DNA from: Methanobacteriaceae archaeon
GTDB taxonomy: Archaea; Methanobacteriota; Methanobacteria; Methanobacteriales; Methanobacteriaceae
Assembly (NCBI GenBank): GCA_900769095.1
Contig: CAAGFH010000170.1
Coordinates: 1 to 7,812 of the forward strand
DNA length: 7,812 bases
Reading direction: 5' to 3'
The translations under genes and the position numbers were made by a program. This document shows positions 1 through 5,654 of this stretch, in pieces (positions within the stretch are counted from its first letter, which is position 1; each line of letters opens with the position of its first letter). The notes under the pieces are model-generated. The model saw only the letters and a list, made by a program, of their open reading frames with translations. It ran no database searches and was not told where the DNA came from.

Positions 1-39
1 AGATCTACACTCTTTCCCTACACGACGCTCTTCCGATCT
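1..39 (+). other. Illumina sequencing adapter (artefact)
   Basis: The first 39 bases match, as I remember it, the 3' part of the Illumina TruSeq universal (P5-side) adapter. They run from AGATCTACAC through CACGACGCTC and end in TTCCGATCT exactly where the natural sequence begins. Read on the minus strand it is the usual AGATCGGAAGAGC read-through that follows a short insert. It is not part of the genome and it truncates the gene to its right. Confidence 0.98.
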
Positions 40-169
40 TAATCCCTGAATTTTTAGCTATTTGGGAAGGTATCAAAACTTCTCCATCCAAGGACTTCAT
101 TACTTTTGCCCTATATTTTGAGATATTTACATAGCTAATTTCTGTTAACATTTCATCCGACAATTCCAT
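40..169 (-). CDS. Winged-helix transcriptional regulator, N-terminal part (truncated by contig end)
   Basis: An ATG at 169 opens 43 codons, starting MELSDEMLTEIS, that run into the adapter at position 39 without a stop. The segment has the pattern YVNISKYRAKVMKSL, then a short acidic turn, then IPSQIAKNSGI. This resembles the first helices of a winged-helix/MarR-like DNA-binding domain that I recognise from several small archaeal regulators in Methanobacteriales, where IPSQIA...SGI leads into the recognition helix. The recognition helix and wing are missing. The start lies 8 nt after the stop of the tail fibre gene, so the two are probably co-transcribed. A GTGAT motif sits only 3 nt before the ATG, which is short for a ribosome binding site. 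Whether this is a virus-encoded regulator or a host gene beside the provirus cannot be told from the fragment. Confidence 0.65.
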
Positions 170-177
170 ACTATCAC

Positions 178-957
178 TTATGAACTTCTTACAAAATAAA
201 TTGTGTCATTATCATAGCTGCCTAATGCATCATATGCTGCTTGAGTCATGAATCGGAATTTTCCAAAGACTCCGTAATCCACACCCATGTATACGGGCCC
301 TGTTGATTTTGCCAGATACATCTGTATTCCTCCAGAATGTTTCAACGGAATTACACTATATGGATCAAGACTTTCACTATCCCAAGAACTTCCGTTATAC
401 TCTTTAATGGCCATGACAGAACTTGTACAAATAGCTACACGATAACCTGCACTAACGCCAGTTGGTAATGTATTAGTTGTTCTTATTTCATCGACTGGTA
501 ATTTCCATCCTGCTTCCTCATCACTACCAACACCAGTATCACCTTTCGGTCCTGTTGCACCGGTATCTCCCTTAGCACCAGGATTTCCAGTATCTCCTTT
601 GATTCCTTGTGAACCAGTAGCGCCTGTATCTCCTTTATCTCCAGTTGCTCCTGTGTCGCCTTTTTCTCCTTTTAAATTTCCTACATTTTCCCAATCATTT
701 CCATTCCAAACATAAAGAGAACCATTAACTAAATAGCTATCTGTTGCATTACCAGTTGGATGTGCAGATATTAGTTCCTGGTAAGAATTATACGAACCTT
801 TAATAAGAGTACCAACACCAGTAGCTCCAGTGTCCCCCTTTTGCCCGGTCTGTCCAGCAGGTCCAACAGATCCTGTATCTCCAGTATCTCCTTTAGGTCC
901 TTGTTCTCCTTTTTGTCCAGTTGCTCCAGTCTCACCTTTGTCTCCTTTATTACCTTT
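178..957 (-). pseudogene. Collagen-like tail fibre protein, C-terminal part (out of frame with its 5' part)
   Basis: This is the downstream portion of the gene that starts at 1240, in a different frame. Genuine coding begins near GNKGDKGET at about 954. The frame stays open further upstream to 1071, but that stretch is a shadow of the 5' part. In order it holds 15 Gly-X-Y triplets, a 51-residue module starting GVGTLIKG, 15 more Gly-X-Y triplets rich in GDT/GAT/GDK, and a non-collagenous C-terminal domain of about 115 residues. That domain ends MTQAAYDALGSYDNDTIYFV, close to the 'TQAEYDAL..kD..TIYFI' ending common in phage tail and baseplate-associated proteins. Collagen-like tracts in viral fibres form trimeric stalks, so the C-terminal domain is probably the receptor-binding or trimerising head. 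No signal peptide or transmembrane segment is visible, which argues against a cell-surface adhesin. The stop at 178 is followed at once by the winged-helix gene. Confidence 0.75.
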
Positions 958-1165
958 CACCAGTATCGCCTTTATCACCTTTATCACCTTTGGCTCCGGT
1001 TTCCCCAGTATCTCCTTTAACGGAACCTGCATTTGCCCATCCGTTTTCGTTCCAATAGTAATAGCTGCCATCGACTATATATGCATCACCTAAACTACCT
1101 GAAGGGTGAACTGCAATAAATTCTGAATAGCTATTGTAGTGTCCTTTTATTATTGTTCCTATTCC
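667..1165 (-). repeat. Duplicated 51-residue module separated by collagen-like DNA
   Basis: Two copies of the same protein module are encoded at 1013-1165 and 667-819, each exactly 51 codons. Aligned by eye without gaps, 29 of 51 residues are identical. Shared positions include GxGTxIKG, YNSY, E, HPxG, D, Y, VxGS, Y, WN, N, W, N, G and KG. Between them lie 22 Gly-X-Y triplets, if the frameshift is repaired. The aromatic, Asn/Trp-rich pattern (VWNGNDWENVG) is that of a small beta-rich binding or spacer domain often interleaved with collagen tracts in phage fibres. The DNA copies have diverged clearly, so the duplication is old. Confidence 0.8.
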
Positions 1166-1240
1166 TATGTCTCCGGTATCTCCTTTTGGACCAGTATCAC
1201 CTATTACTGGTCCGATTTCAATCCATTCTTTTTCTGCCAT
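950..1240 (-). pseudogene. Collagen-like tail fibre protein, N-terminal part (frameshifted)
   Basis: The ATG at 1240 is preceded by AAAGGAGA, about 8 nt away, which fixes the start. The product begins MAEKEWIEIGPVI. It continues with four Gly-X-Y triplets (residues 14-25), a 51-residue module (residues 26-76, GIGTIIKG to ANAGSVKG) and a new collagen tract (GDT GET GAK GDK GDK GDT GE). It then hits a TAA at 950-952 in the middle of the collagen tract. Collagen coding resumes immediately in another frame. Restoring two A's in the AAA at 955-957 would give GEK-GNK, keep the glycine periodicity and join both parts into one protein of about 354 residues. It is either a recently broken gene or a sequence/assembly error. 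The upstream neighbour is a 47-aa virus-type protein 17 nt away, so this is part of a tail module. Confidence 0.75.
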
Positions 1241-1257
1241 GTTTCATTCTCCTTTAT

Positions 1258-1401
1258 TTATTTTGGCCATCTGGCTATTAATTCAAATAATGTGTCTGAA
1301 TCTTCATATGAAATATTATTTAGTGTGAGTTTTTCCACCAATAGTTCCCGTGCTGCTGCTAACCTATTATTTTCTTCTATGACGTTGTCTGCTATACTCA
1401 T
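1258..1401 (-). CDS. Small virus-type protein, 47 aa, function unknown
   Basis: An ATG at 1401 is preceded by GGGTGAT, about 6 nt away and a good match to the archaeal ribosome-binding consensus. It opens a complete 47-codon frame that starts MSIADNVIEENNRLAAAREL and ends ELIARWPK. It begins 13 nt after the stop of the truncated gene upstream and ends 17 nt before the fibre start, so it is tightly packed in the tail module. The first 30 residues are likely one amphipathic helix. The opening resembles short N-terminal helices ('MSIADN...AKxxI...') of phage tail-associated proteins in Firmicutes and methanogen viruses. That likeness is from memory and does not assign a function. It may be a fibre-attachment or assembly accessory protein. 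There are no cysteines and no membrane segment. Confidence 0.7.
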   Translation of the reverse strand: MSIADNVIEENNRLAAARELLVEKLTLNNISYEDSDTLFELIARWPK

Positions 1402-1414
1402 ATATTATCACCCA

Positions 1415-1621
1415 TTATGGTGTTACTGCGTTGATGTATTTTATTTTTAGTCTGACTTTTTCGTTTGCTGAGACATTATTTGCCCATGCAAGAACAACTG
1501 GCGTTCCTATAGAGTCTCCATACCAGTAGGGAGTATAATCTGATGGGCTTCCGCCTTCACCATACATATATGCATATCCTCCATTGTTTGTTCCTTCTAT
1601 TTGGATATAGCATTCTTTTTG
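1415..1621 (-). pseudogene. Viral structural protein, C-terminal fragment (5' end lost at junction)
   Basis: A minus-strand frame of about 67 codons ends at a TAA at 1415-1417 with ...LKIKYINAVTP. It opens with KECYIQIEGTNNGG and passes through an aromatic, glycine-rich stretch (YMYGEGGSPSDYTPYWYG) and VVLAWANNVSANEKVRLKIKY. That composition suits the last strands of a beta-sandwich tail or baseplate protein. There is no start codon with a ribosome binding site. Upstream of about 1621 the sequence becomes the complement of a histidine kinase gene, and the frame soon meets a stop there. The fragment is therefore the 3' end of a longer gene cut at the junction. Its stop lies 13 nt before the 47-aa gene, consistent with a shared transcript. 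I do not recognise the family. Confidence 0.6.
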
Positions 1622-1782
1622 ATGATGGTAGAGGACTTCCTAAAGACTTTGATGTGGAAAAATCAAGAAGTTTAGGATTTACCATCATTAGAAATTTAAC
1701 AAAACAAATTGATGGTGAATTAGAAATTTTAGATTTACCTGAAGGTTTTGGAGTTAAAATTAATTTTAGAAACGATTTATAA
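1621..1782 (+). pseudogene. Sensor histidine kinase, C-terminal ATPase-domain remnant
   Basis: The last 53 codons of a plus-strand frame read DDGRGLP, then DFDVEKSRSLGFTIIRNL, QIDGELEI and GFGVKINF before a TAA at 1780-1782. This is the end of a HATPase_c domain. DDGRGLP corresponds to the G1 box (DxGxGLP), SLGFTII to the G2 region, and the QxDGE...G..F/V.I.F ending is typical of HisKA_2-type kinases, which are numerous in methanogens and usually carry PAS sensor domains. Everything upstream is absent: the N box, the phosphoacceptor histidine and the sensor. In place of it lies viral-type sequence that codes on the other strand. The fragment is convergent with hdrA, 28 nt from its stop. It is either the residue of a real rearrangement or one half of a chimeric join. 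Confidence 0.75.
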
Positions 1783-1812
1783 AAAAAAAAGAAATGAGGA
1801 TAAAACCTCATT
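1781..1812 (-). terminator. Stem-loop and T10 tract ending the operon
   Basis: A perfect 7-bp inverted repeat (AATGAGG at 1793-1799, CCTCATT at 1806-1812) with a 6-nt loop overlaps the hdrA stop codon. On the minus strand it is followed by TC and ten T's (1781-1790), the form of an intrinsic-like terminator. Archaeal RNA polymerase stops at such T tracts. Read on the plus strand it could also help end the kinase transcript, though there the downstream T-richness is weaker. Confidence 0.75.
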
Positions 1813-4117
1813 AATCTGTTTTATTTAATTCTTCGATTTTTTTATCAAAATCAATGAATTTACGAGCAAGTCCTGAGAAATACGGGATGTATACTTTTGA
1901 GAATGCTACTCTTTCTGGATTTTCACCCATTTCAGCAATTCTATCTTTTACTCCGTGGATTTTACGTTCTACTTCATCATACATTAAATCTCCAGGGAAT
2001 TCACCAATAAATACACCGTCAGCACCATTTTCAAGTGCATATTGAATATGTCTTGGTCTTACACGATTTACTGAAATTACTTTGATAATATGAATAGATT
2101 CAGGATAGGATAATCTGTTTACACCAATATTATCAGCAGCAGTATAACCGATATTATCCAAGAATACCAAAATCATACGTTGGCCTTCTTGTTTTTTAGA
2201 TAAAACTCCTTTGATTGTAGATATGATTTTCTCATCAATGTTACCGTTAACTGTAATAGCTCTTTGATTACATCCGATAAGACATTTACCACATCCAGTA
2301 CAGCTCATTGGATCAATATAAACCTCATCATTTTGTATGCTCATGGATTTATATTTACATCTTGATATACAATCTCCACAGACAATACATTTTTCTGTAT
2401 CAATTTCTGCAATAAATGGTTCGATTTCTACACCACCGTAGTTATATTCATTAACTTTTGATGCAGCTGCAGTTGCCTGCATAATTGAATCTGTAATGTC
2501 TTTTGGATCTTGTGCGGTTCCACATACAAATATACCCTGTACATCTGTTGTAACTGGTTTGATCTTAGGGTGAGATTCTTTAATAAATCCATCTTCAGTA
2601 GTACCTACATTTAAGATTTCTGCAATCTCTTCGGTTCCTTCTGATGGTTCCATTGCAGTTGATAAAACAACCATATCTGCTTCAATTTCAACAAATTCTC
2701 CTTTGATTGTATCTTCTGTTCTTACAATGAAGTTTTCACCTTTTTTAACTACTTCACCAGGACGTCCTCTAATGAAACGTACTTCATTTTCCTGAGTGTG
2801 CTTATAGTACTTTTCAAACATTCCTGGAGTTCTAACATCAGTATAACAGATTAGAACATCTGTATCAGGATATTTGTGTTTAATAATATTAGCATTCTTT
2901 AAAGCTACTGTACAGCAGACTTTAGAACAATACCTGTGTCCATCTGGTTTTTCATCTCTTGAACCAACACATTGAATCATTACAACACGTTTTGGAACTT
3001 CTCCATTTGATTTTAAGAGTTTACCTTTTGTAGGTCCATTAACTCCAGTAATACGACCTAATTCAGATTGTGTTATTACATCATCATAACGTGTGTATCC
3101 ATATTCAGGTCTTTTTTCCATGTCAAAGAGTTTATGGCCTGTTGCTACAACAACGGAACCTACTTGGAGAGGAATTCTTTCAGGTTTTCCTTTAAGCCTA
3201 ATAGCTTTCATATTACATTGTCTAAAACAATCACCACATTTGGAACAGTTATCCATATCAATAACATATGCTTCAGGATAAGATTGACCAAATGGTCTGT
3301 AAATTGCTTTTCTTAAAGATAAATTGTCATTCCAGTCGTTTGGAACTTCAACTTCACATACTTCAGCACATTTACCACATGTAATACATTTGTCAACATC
3401 AACATATCTTGGAGATTTCTCCAATATTAAATTGTAAGTTCCAGCACGTCTTTCTGCTTCAATAACTTTAGTATTTGTTAATACTTCAATATTTTCGTTC
3501 CAGACAAGCTCATTTAAAATTGGATTTAAAAGACACATTCCACATTCTTCTGCAATTTTTACAGGTGAAAATACTTTACCAATTTTAGCCATATGTCCAC
3601 CAATGGATGGGGACTGTTCAATTAAGGTAACTTTTGTTCCCTGTTTGGCAAGAGATAAAGCTGCGTTCATTCCAGCTATTCCTCCACCAATAACTGCTAC
3701 TTCATTAGGAGTTTGACAATAAATTGGGTCTACTGCATCTGATTGTTTAACCTTTTCGATAGATGCATTAATAAGAGTAATAGCTTTATGAGTTGCTTTT
3801 TGTTTGTCTGAGTGTACCCAGGAACATTGTTCTCTTATATTTGCCATATCCATCAAATATGGATTTAATGGTTTAATATAATCCTGGAATATTTTTTCGT
3901 GGCTTATTGGTGAGCATGCTGCAACTACAACACGGTCTAAATCATGGTCAAATATTGCATCACGAATAATTTTACGTCCGTTAAGTGAACATAAATTTTC
4001 AAATTGTCCAATGAATTCTACATCAAGTGCTGCTTTTACTTCATCTAAATCAATAGTGTCAGAAATGTTTCCTCCACACTCACATAAAAACACGCCAATT
4101 TTTAAATCATCCCTCAT
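1811..4117 (-). CDS. hdrA: HdrA-like FAD/iron-sulfur protein with a cysteine-less MvhD-like C-terminus
   Basis: 768 residues against about 650-670 for ordinary HdrA. An N-terminal domain holds CECGGN (C12, C14), C43, C68 (AACSPISHE) and C98. The FAD Rossmann motif GGGIAG is at 144-149. An inserted ferredoxin domain carries two clusters (C244/247/250/254 and C291/294/297/301). QCVGSR...YCSKVCC (C383, C397, C401, C402) is the conserved extra HdrA cluster site. A second ferredoxin domain has C577/580/583/587 and C606/609/612/616. Residues about 646-768 resemble MvhD/FlpD but contain no cysteine. In known Hdr complexes HdrA is the flavin hub that passes electrons to HdrC and HdrB. The start is set by AAGGAGGT 7 nt upstream and overlaps the hdrB stop (ATGA). 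The segment after the FAD loop (GKVFSPVKIAEECGMC) departs from the usual DKTFPTxDCxxC. The divergence suggests a paralog rather than the main methanogenesis HdrA, but I cannot exclude the latter. Confidence 0.9.
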   Translation of the reverse strand: MRDDLKIGVFLCECGGNISDTIDLDEVKAALDVEFIGQFENLCSLNGRKIIRDAIFDHDLDRVVVAACSPISHEKIFQDYIKPLNPYLMDMANIREQCSWVHSDKQKATHKAITLINASIEKVKQSDAVDPIYCQTPNEVAVIGGGIAGMNAALSLAKQGTKVTLIEQSPSIGGHMAKIGKVFSPVKIAEECGMCLLNPILNELVWNENIEVLTNTKVIEAERRAGTYNLILEKSPRYVDVDKCITCGKCAEVCEVEVPNDWNDNLSLRKAIYRPFGQSYPEAYVIDMDNCSKCGDCFRQCNMKAIRLKGKPERIPLQVGSVVVATGHKLFDMEKRPEYGYTRYDDVITQSELGRITGVNGPTKGKLLKSNGEVPKRVVMIQCVGSRDEKPDGHRYCSKVCCTVALKNANIIKHKYPDTDVLICYTDVRTPGMFEKYYKHTQENEVRFIRGRPGEVVKKGENFIVRTEDTIKGEFVEIEADMVVLSTAMEPSEGTEEIAEILNVGTTEDGFIKESHPKIKPVTTDVQGIFVCGTAQDPKDITDSIMQATAAASKVNEYNYGGVEIEPFIAEIDTEKCIVCGDCISRCKYKSMSIQNDEVYIDPMSCTGCGKCLIGCNQRAITVNGNIDEKIISTIKGVLSKKQEGQRMILVFLDNIGYTAADNIGVNRLSYPESIHIIKVISVNRVRPRHIQYALENGADGVFIGEFPGDLMYDEVERKIHGVKDRIAEMGENPERVAFSKVYIPYFSGLARKFIDFDKKIEELNKTD

Positions 4118-5055
4118 TTGTTGACCTCCTTCAATTCATTAATTACTGAATCTATTGGTACAGTATGAGTTTTAGCACCTATTACCTTATCTAAATCTCC
4201 ACCCATTGCTAGTGCAAGGAATTGGGTGATATTAAGGTGAATAGCTTTGAATTTTCTACCTTCACGTTCTCCAATTAAGTGTTGGTATCTGTCAAATTGA
4301 ATGTGACAGTTAGGACATAAATGAACTAATATATCTACATCTTCATCTGCTATTGAGTTCATTTTGTCTGCAGTTGCATTAAATGATAAATCAGGATTGG
4401 AGTATCTTTGTCTAAATCCTGTTCCGCATGTTGTACGTTTATAATCATACCATCCTATTGTTTTACAACCACATTCTTCAATTAATTCATCAAGAATATT
4501 AGGATCTCTTACACCACCAATTGTGTCTTCATAGTGTACTTTACAGTAGTGACATCCATGGTGAGTTGCAATAGTATAGTCACTTAAATCATATTTGATA
4601 TTCTTTTTAATTTCATCTTTTTTACCATATAAAATATCTACTACATGGAAAATGTTTTCAGTTGGTTTTAAATCATCTTTTTCGTATTTTAAATGAGATA
4701 AACCATTTTCATCAAATAATGTATTAATATGATTTCTTAAATCATCTTTAGTGTTGAGTAATTTTACTGATTTTTTGTTGATTGCATAACATGTTGCACA
4801 CATCATAACTAGATTTTTACGATTTAAATCACTAGCTACTTTAAAATTACGTGCACCTATAGCTGTTGTGTCTACCTGGTCAAATACATCTGAATAATGT
4901 CCAAGTCCTGTACAGCAGGTTTGTTTTTCTGATATTGCATAATCAACACCTAATTTATCAAATACAAATTTAGTTGATGCTTCAACACCAGGGTATTCAA
5001 CACTAACAAGACAACTTCTAAATAGAAGAATATTTTTATCAGGAATGGATTTCAT
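4114..5055 (-). CDS. hdrB: HdrB-like CCG-domain protein
   Basis: 313 residues with two CCG domains. In canonical HdrB each binds a non-cubane [4Fe-4S] cluster that reduces a disulfide. The first motif is complete: C15, C47-C48, C86 and C89 (CATC). The second has C168 (HHGCH), then T209-C210 where the family has Cys-Cys, then C247 and C250 (LCPNCHIQFD). The CPxCHxQFD...L..AMG ending is a clear HdrB signature. One ligand of the second cluster is therefore missing, and the usual CCGAGGG is TCGTGFR. The start at 5055 overlaps the hdrC stop (ATGA), with AGGAG about 8 nt upstream, and the gene ends in an ATGA overlap with hdrA, so the three are probably translationally coupled. The partner is likely the adjacent HdrC. 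Substrate could be CoM-S-S-CoB or another disulfide or persulfide; the lost cysteine makes a specialised paralog more likely. Confidence 0.88.
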   Translation of the reverse strand: MKSIPDKNILLFRSCLVSVEYPGVEASTKFVFDKLGVDYAISEKQTCCTGLGHYSDVFDQVDTTAIGARNFKVASDLNRKNLVMMCATCYAINKKSVKLLNTKDDLRNHINTLFDENGLSHLKYEKDDLKPTENIFHVVDILYGKKDEIKKNIKYDLSDYTIATHHGCHYCKVHYEDTIGGVRDPNILDELIEECGCKTIGWYDYKRTTCGTGFRQRYSNPDLSFNATADKMNSIADEDVDILVHLCPNCHIQFDRYQHLIGEREGRKFKAIHLNITQFLALAMGGDLDKVIGAKTHTVPIDSVINELKEVNK

Positions 5056-5645
5056 TGTTTTTGCTCCTGTGTTGCTCTAATTTTTTCTATTTTGTCCTTA
5101 AAACCAGTAATTGTTAAGATTTTACTTACTTCATCAATTACTTCTTCAGATGGCATTAAAGGAGGATCAAGTTTTAATTCTTCTCTGATTTCATCAAGAT
5201 TCATTCTGAAATCCCACCATCCAGGAACATCGCGGTCGATGTCTTCGAAGAATATTTCAGGAATTGCCCCAATAGCTGCTGTGAAGTAGGAATCTGCAAA
5301 TCCCATGTATTCATAGAGTTTGTCATATCCTATTTCATTTTTAATTGCGAATTGTTTTAAAATTTGATTAACTTCACATACACTATTTCCTACAGGACAT
5401 ACACTATGGCAGGTGTAGCAATAAAAACAATTCCAGATGCAATCATCTTCAAGTATTGTTAAATCTCCTTCTAATACTCTCTCGATTATGTCACGAGGAT
5501 TATAGTCAGAATGCATTGCTGCTGGGCATGTTGATGTACACATACCACATTGAACACATTTTAAAACTCCATCCTCTTTTGAGTTTTTTACATCTTCAAT
5601 GATTTTTTCTGCAAAATCAATGGGAGAGTCTGTAATTTTTTGCAT
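5052..5645 (-). CDS. hdrC: HdrC-like ferredoxin subunit
   Basis: 197 residues from the ATG at 5645. I prefer this to the in-frame GTG at 5654, because that GTG lies inside the ribosome-binding motif TAGGTG, which sits 6 nt before the ATG and includes the stop of the preceding gene. Two complete [4Fe-4S] motifs are present: CVQCGMCTSTCP (C30, C33, C36, C40) and CFYCYTCHSVCP (C73, C76, C79, C83). They are separated by the family stretch YNPRDIIERVLEGD...DDCIWNC. Additional cysteines are C69 and C90. HdrC normally wires electrons from HdrA to HdrB. The C-terminal half is helical with a conserved-looking PGWWDFRMNLDEIREEL segment and no membrane helix, so this is the cytosolic type and not HdrE-linked. 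It lies 9 nt after the DUF39 gene and overlaps hdrB. Confidence 0.88.
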   Translation of the reverse strand: MQKITDSPIDFAEKIIEDVKNSKEDGVLKCVQCGMCTSTCPAAMHSDYNPRDIIERVLEGDLTILEDDCIWNCFYCYTCHSVCPVGNSVCEVNQILKQFAIKNEIGYDKLYEYMGFADSYFTAAIGAIPEIFFEDIDRDVPGWWDFRMNLDEIREELKLDPPLMPSEEVIDEVSKILTITGFKDKIEKIRATQEQKQ

Positions 5646-5654
5646 AATAAACAC

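Noticed and set aside
945..962. Programmed +1 frameshift at GAA-AGG-TAA
   Set aside because: Shifty AGG plus stop is suggestive, but a +1 shift breaks the Gly-X-Y register and fibre genes are not known to use it. A 2-nt loss fits better.
526..1012. Short DNA repeats such as GGTGATAAAGGTGATAC taken as a CRISPR or minisatellite
   Set aside because: Periodicity is 9 nt with varied codons and follows Gly-X-Y protein repeats; there are no constant repeat/spacer units.
830..1093. Plus-strand frame rich in Pro-Val-Ser/Pro-Cys repeats
   Set aside because: It is the antisense of the collagen tract: Gly-X-Y codons read backwards give regular prolines. No ribosome binding site and no family match.
1139..1450. 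Plus-strand frame of 103 codons
   Set aside because: It lies opposite three minus-strand genes with good ribosome binding sites, and its sequence is Phe/Ser/Tyr-rich antisense noise.
1605..1630. Provirus attachment site (attL/attR) in the kinase gene
   Set aside because: No integrase or tRNA is nearby, no repeat of the junction sequence was noticed elsewhere in the window, and the viral side is the interior of a structural gene.
1557..1811. Minus-strand frame of 84 codons between the viral genes and hdrA
   Set aside because: It is antisense to the clear histidine kinase remnant and crosses the junction; its first part is low-complexity Phe/Lys from the T10 terminator.
3068..3316. Plus-strand frames within hdrA, including the smaller one at 3093-3281
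   Set aside because: They are fully inside a well-supported HdrA ferredoxin/FAD region on the other strand, with no family signature.
1811..5645. Calling the genes simply the canonical energy-conserving HdrABC
   Set aside because: Not excluded, but the missing HdrB cysteine, the cysteine-free MvhD-like tail, the changed FAD-proximal segment and the comA/DUF39 linkage all point to a specialised paralog.
5646..5654. GTG at 5654 as the hdrC start (MFIMQKI...)
   Set aside because: The GTG is part of the TAGGTG ribosome-binding motif for the ATG at 5645, which has ideal spacing.
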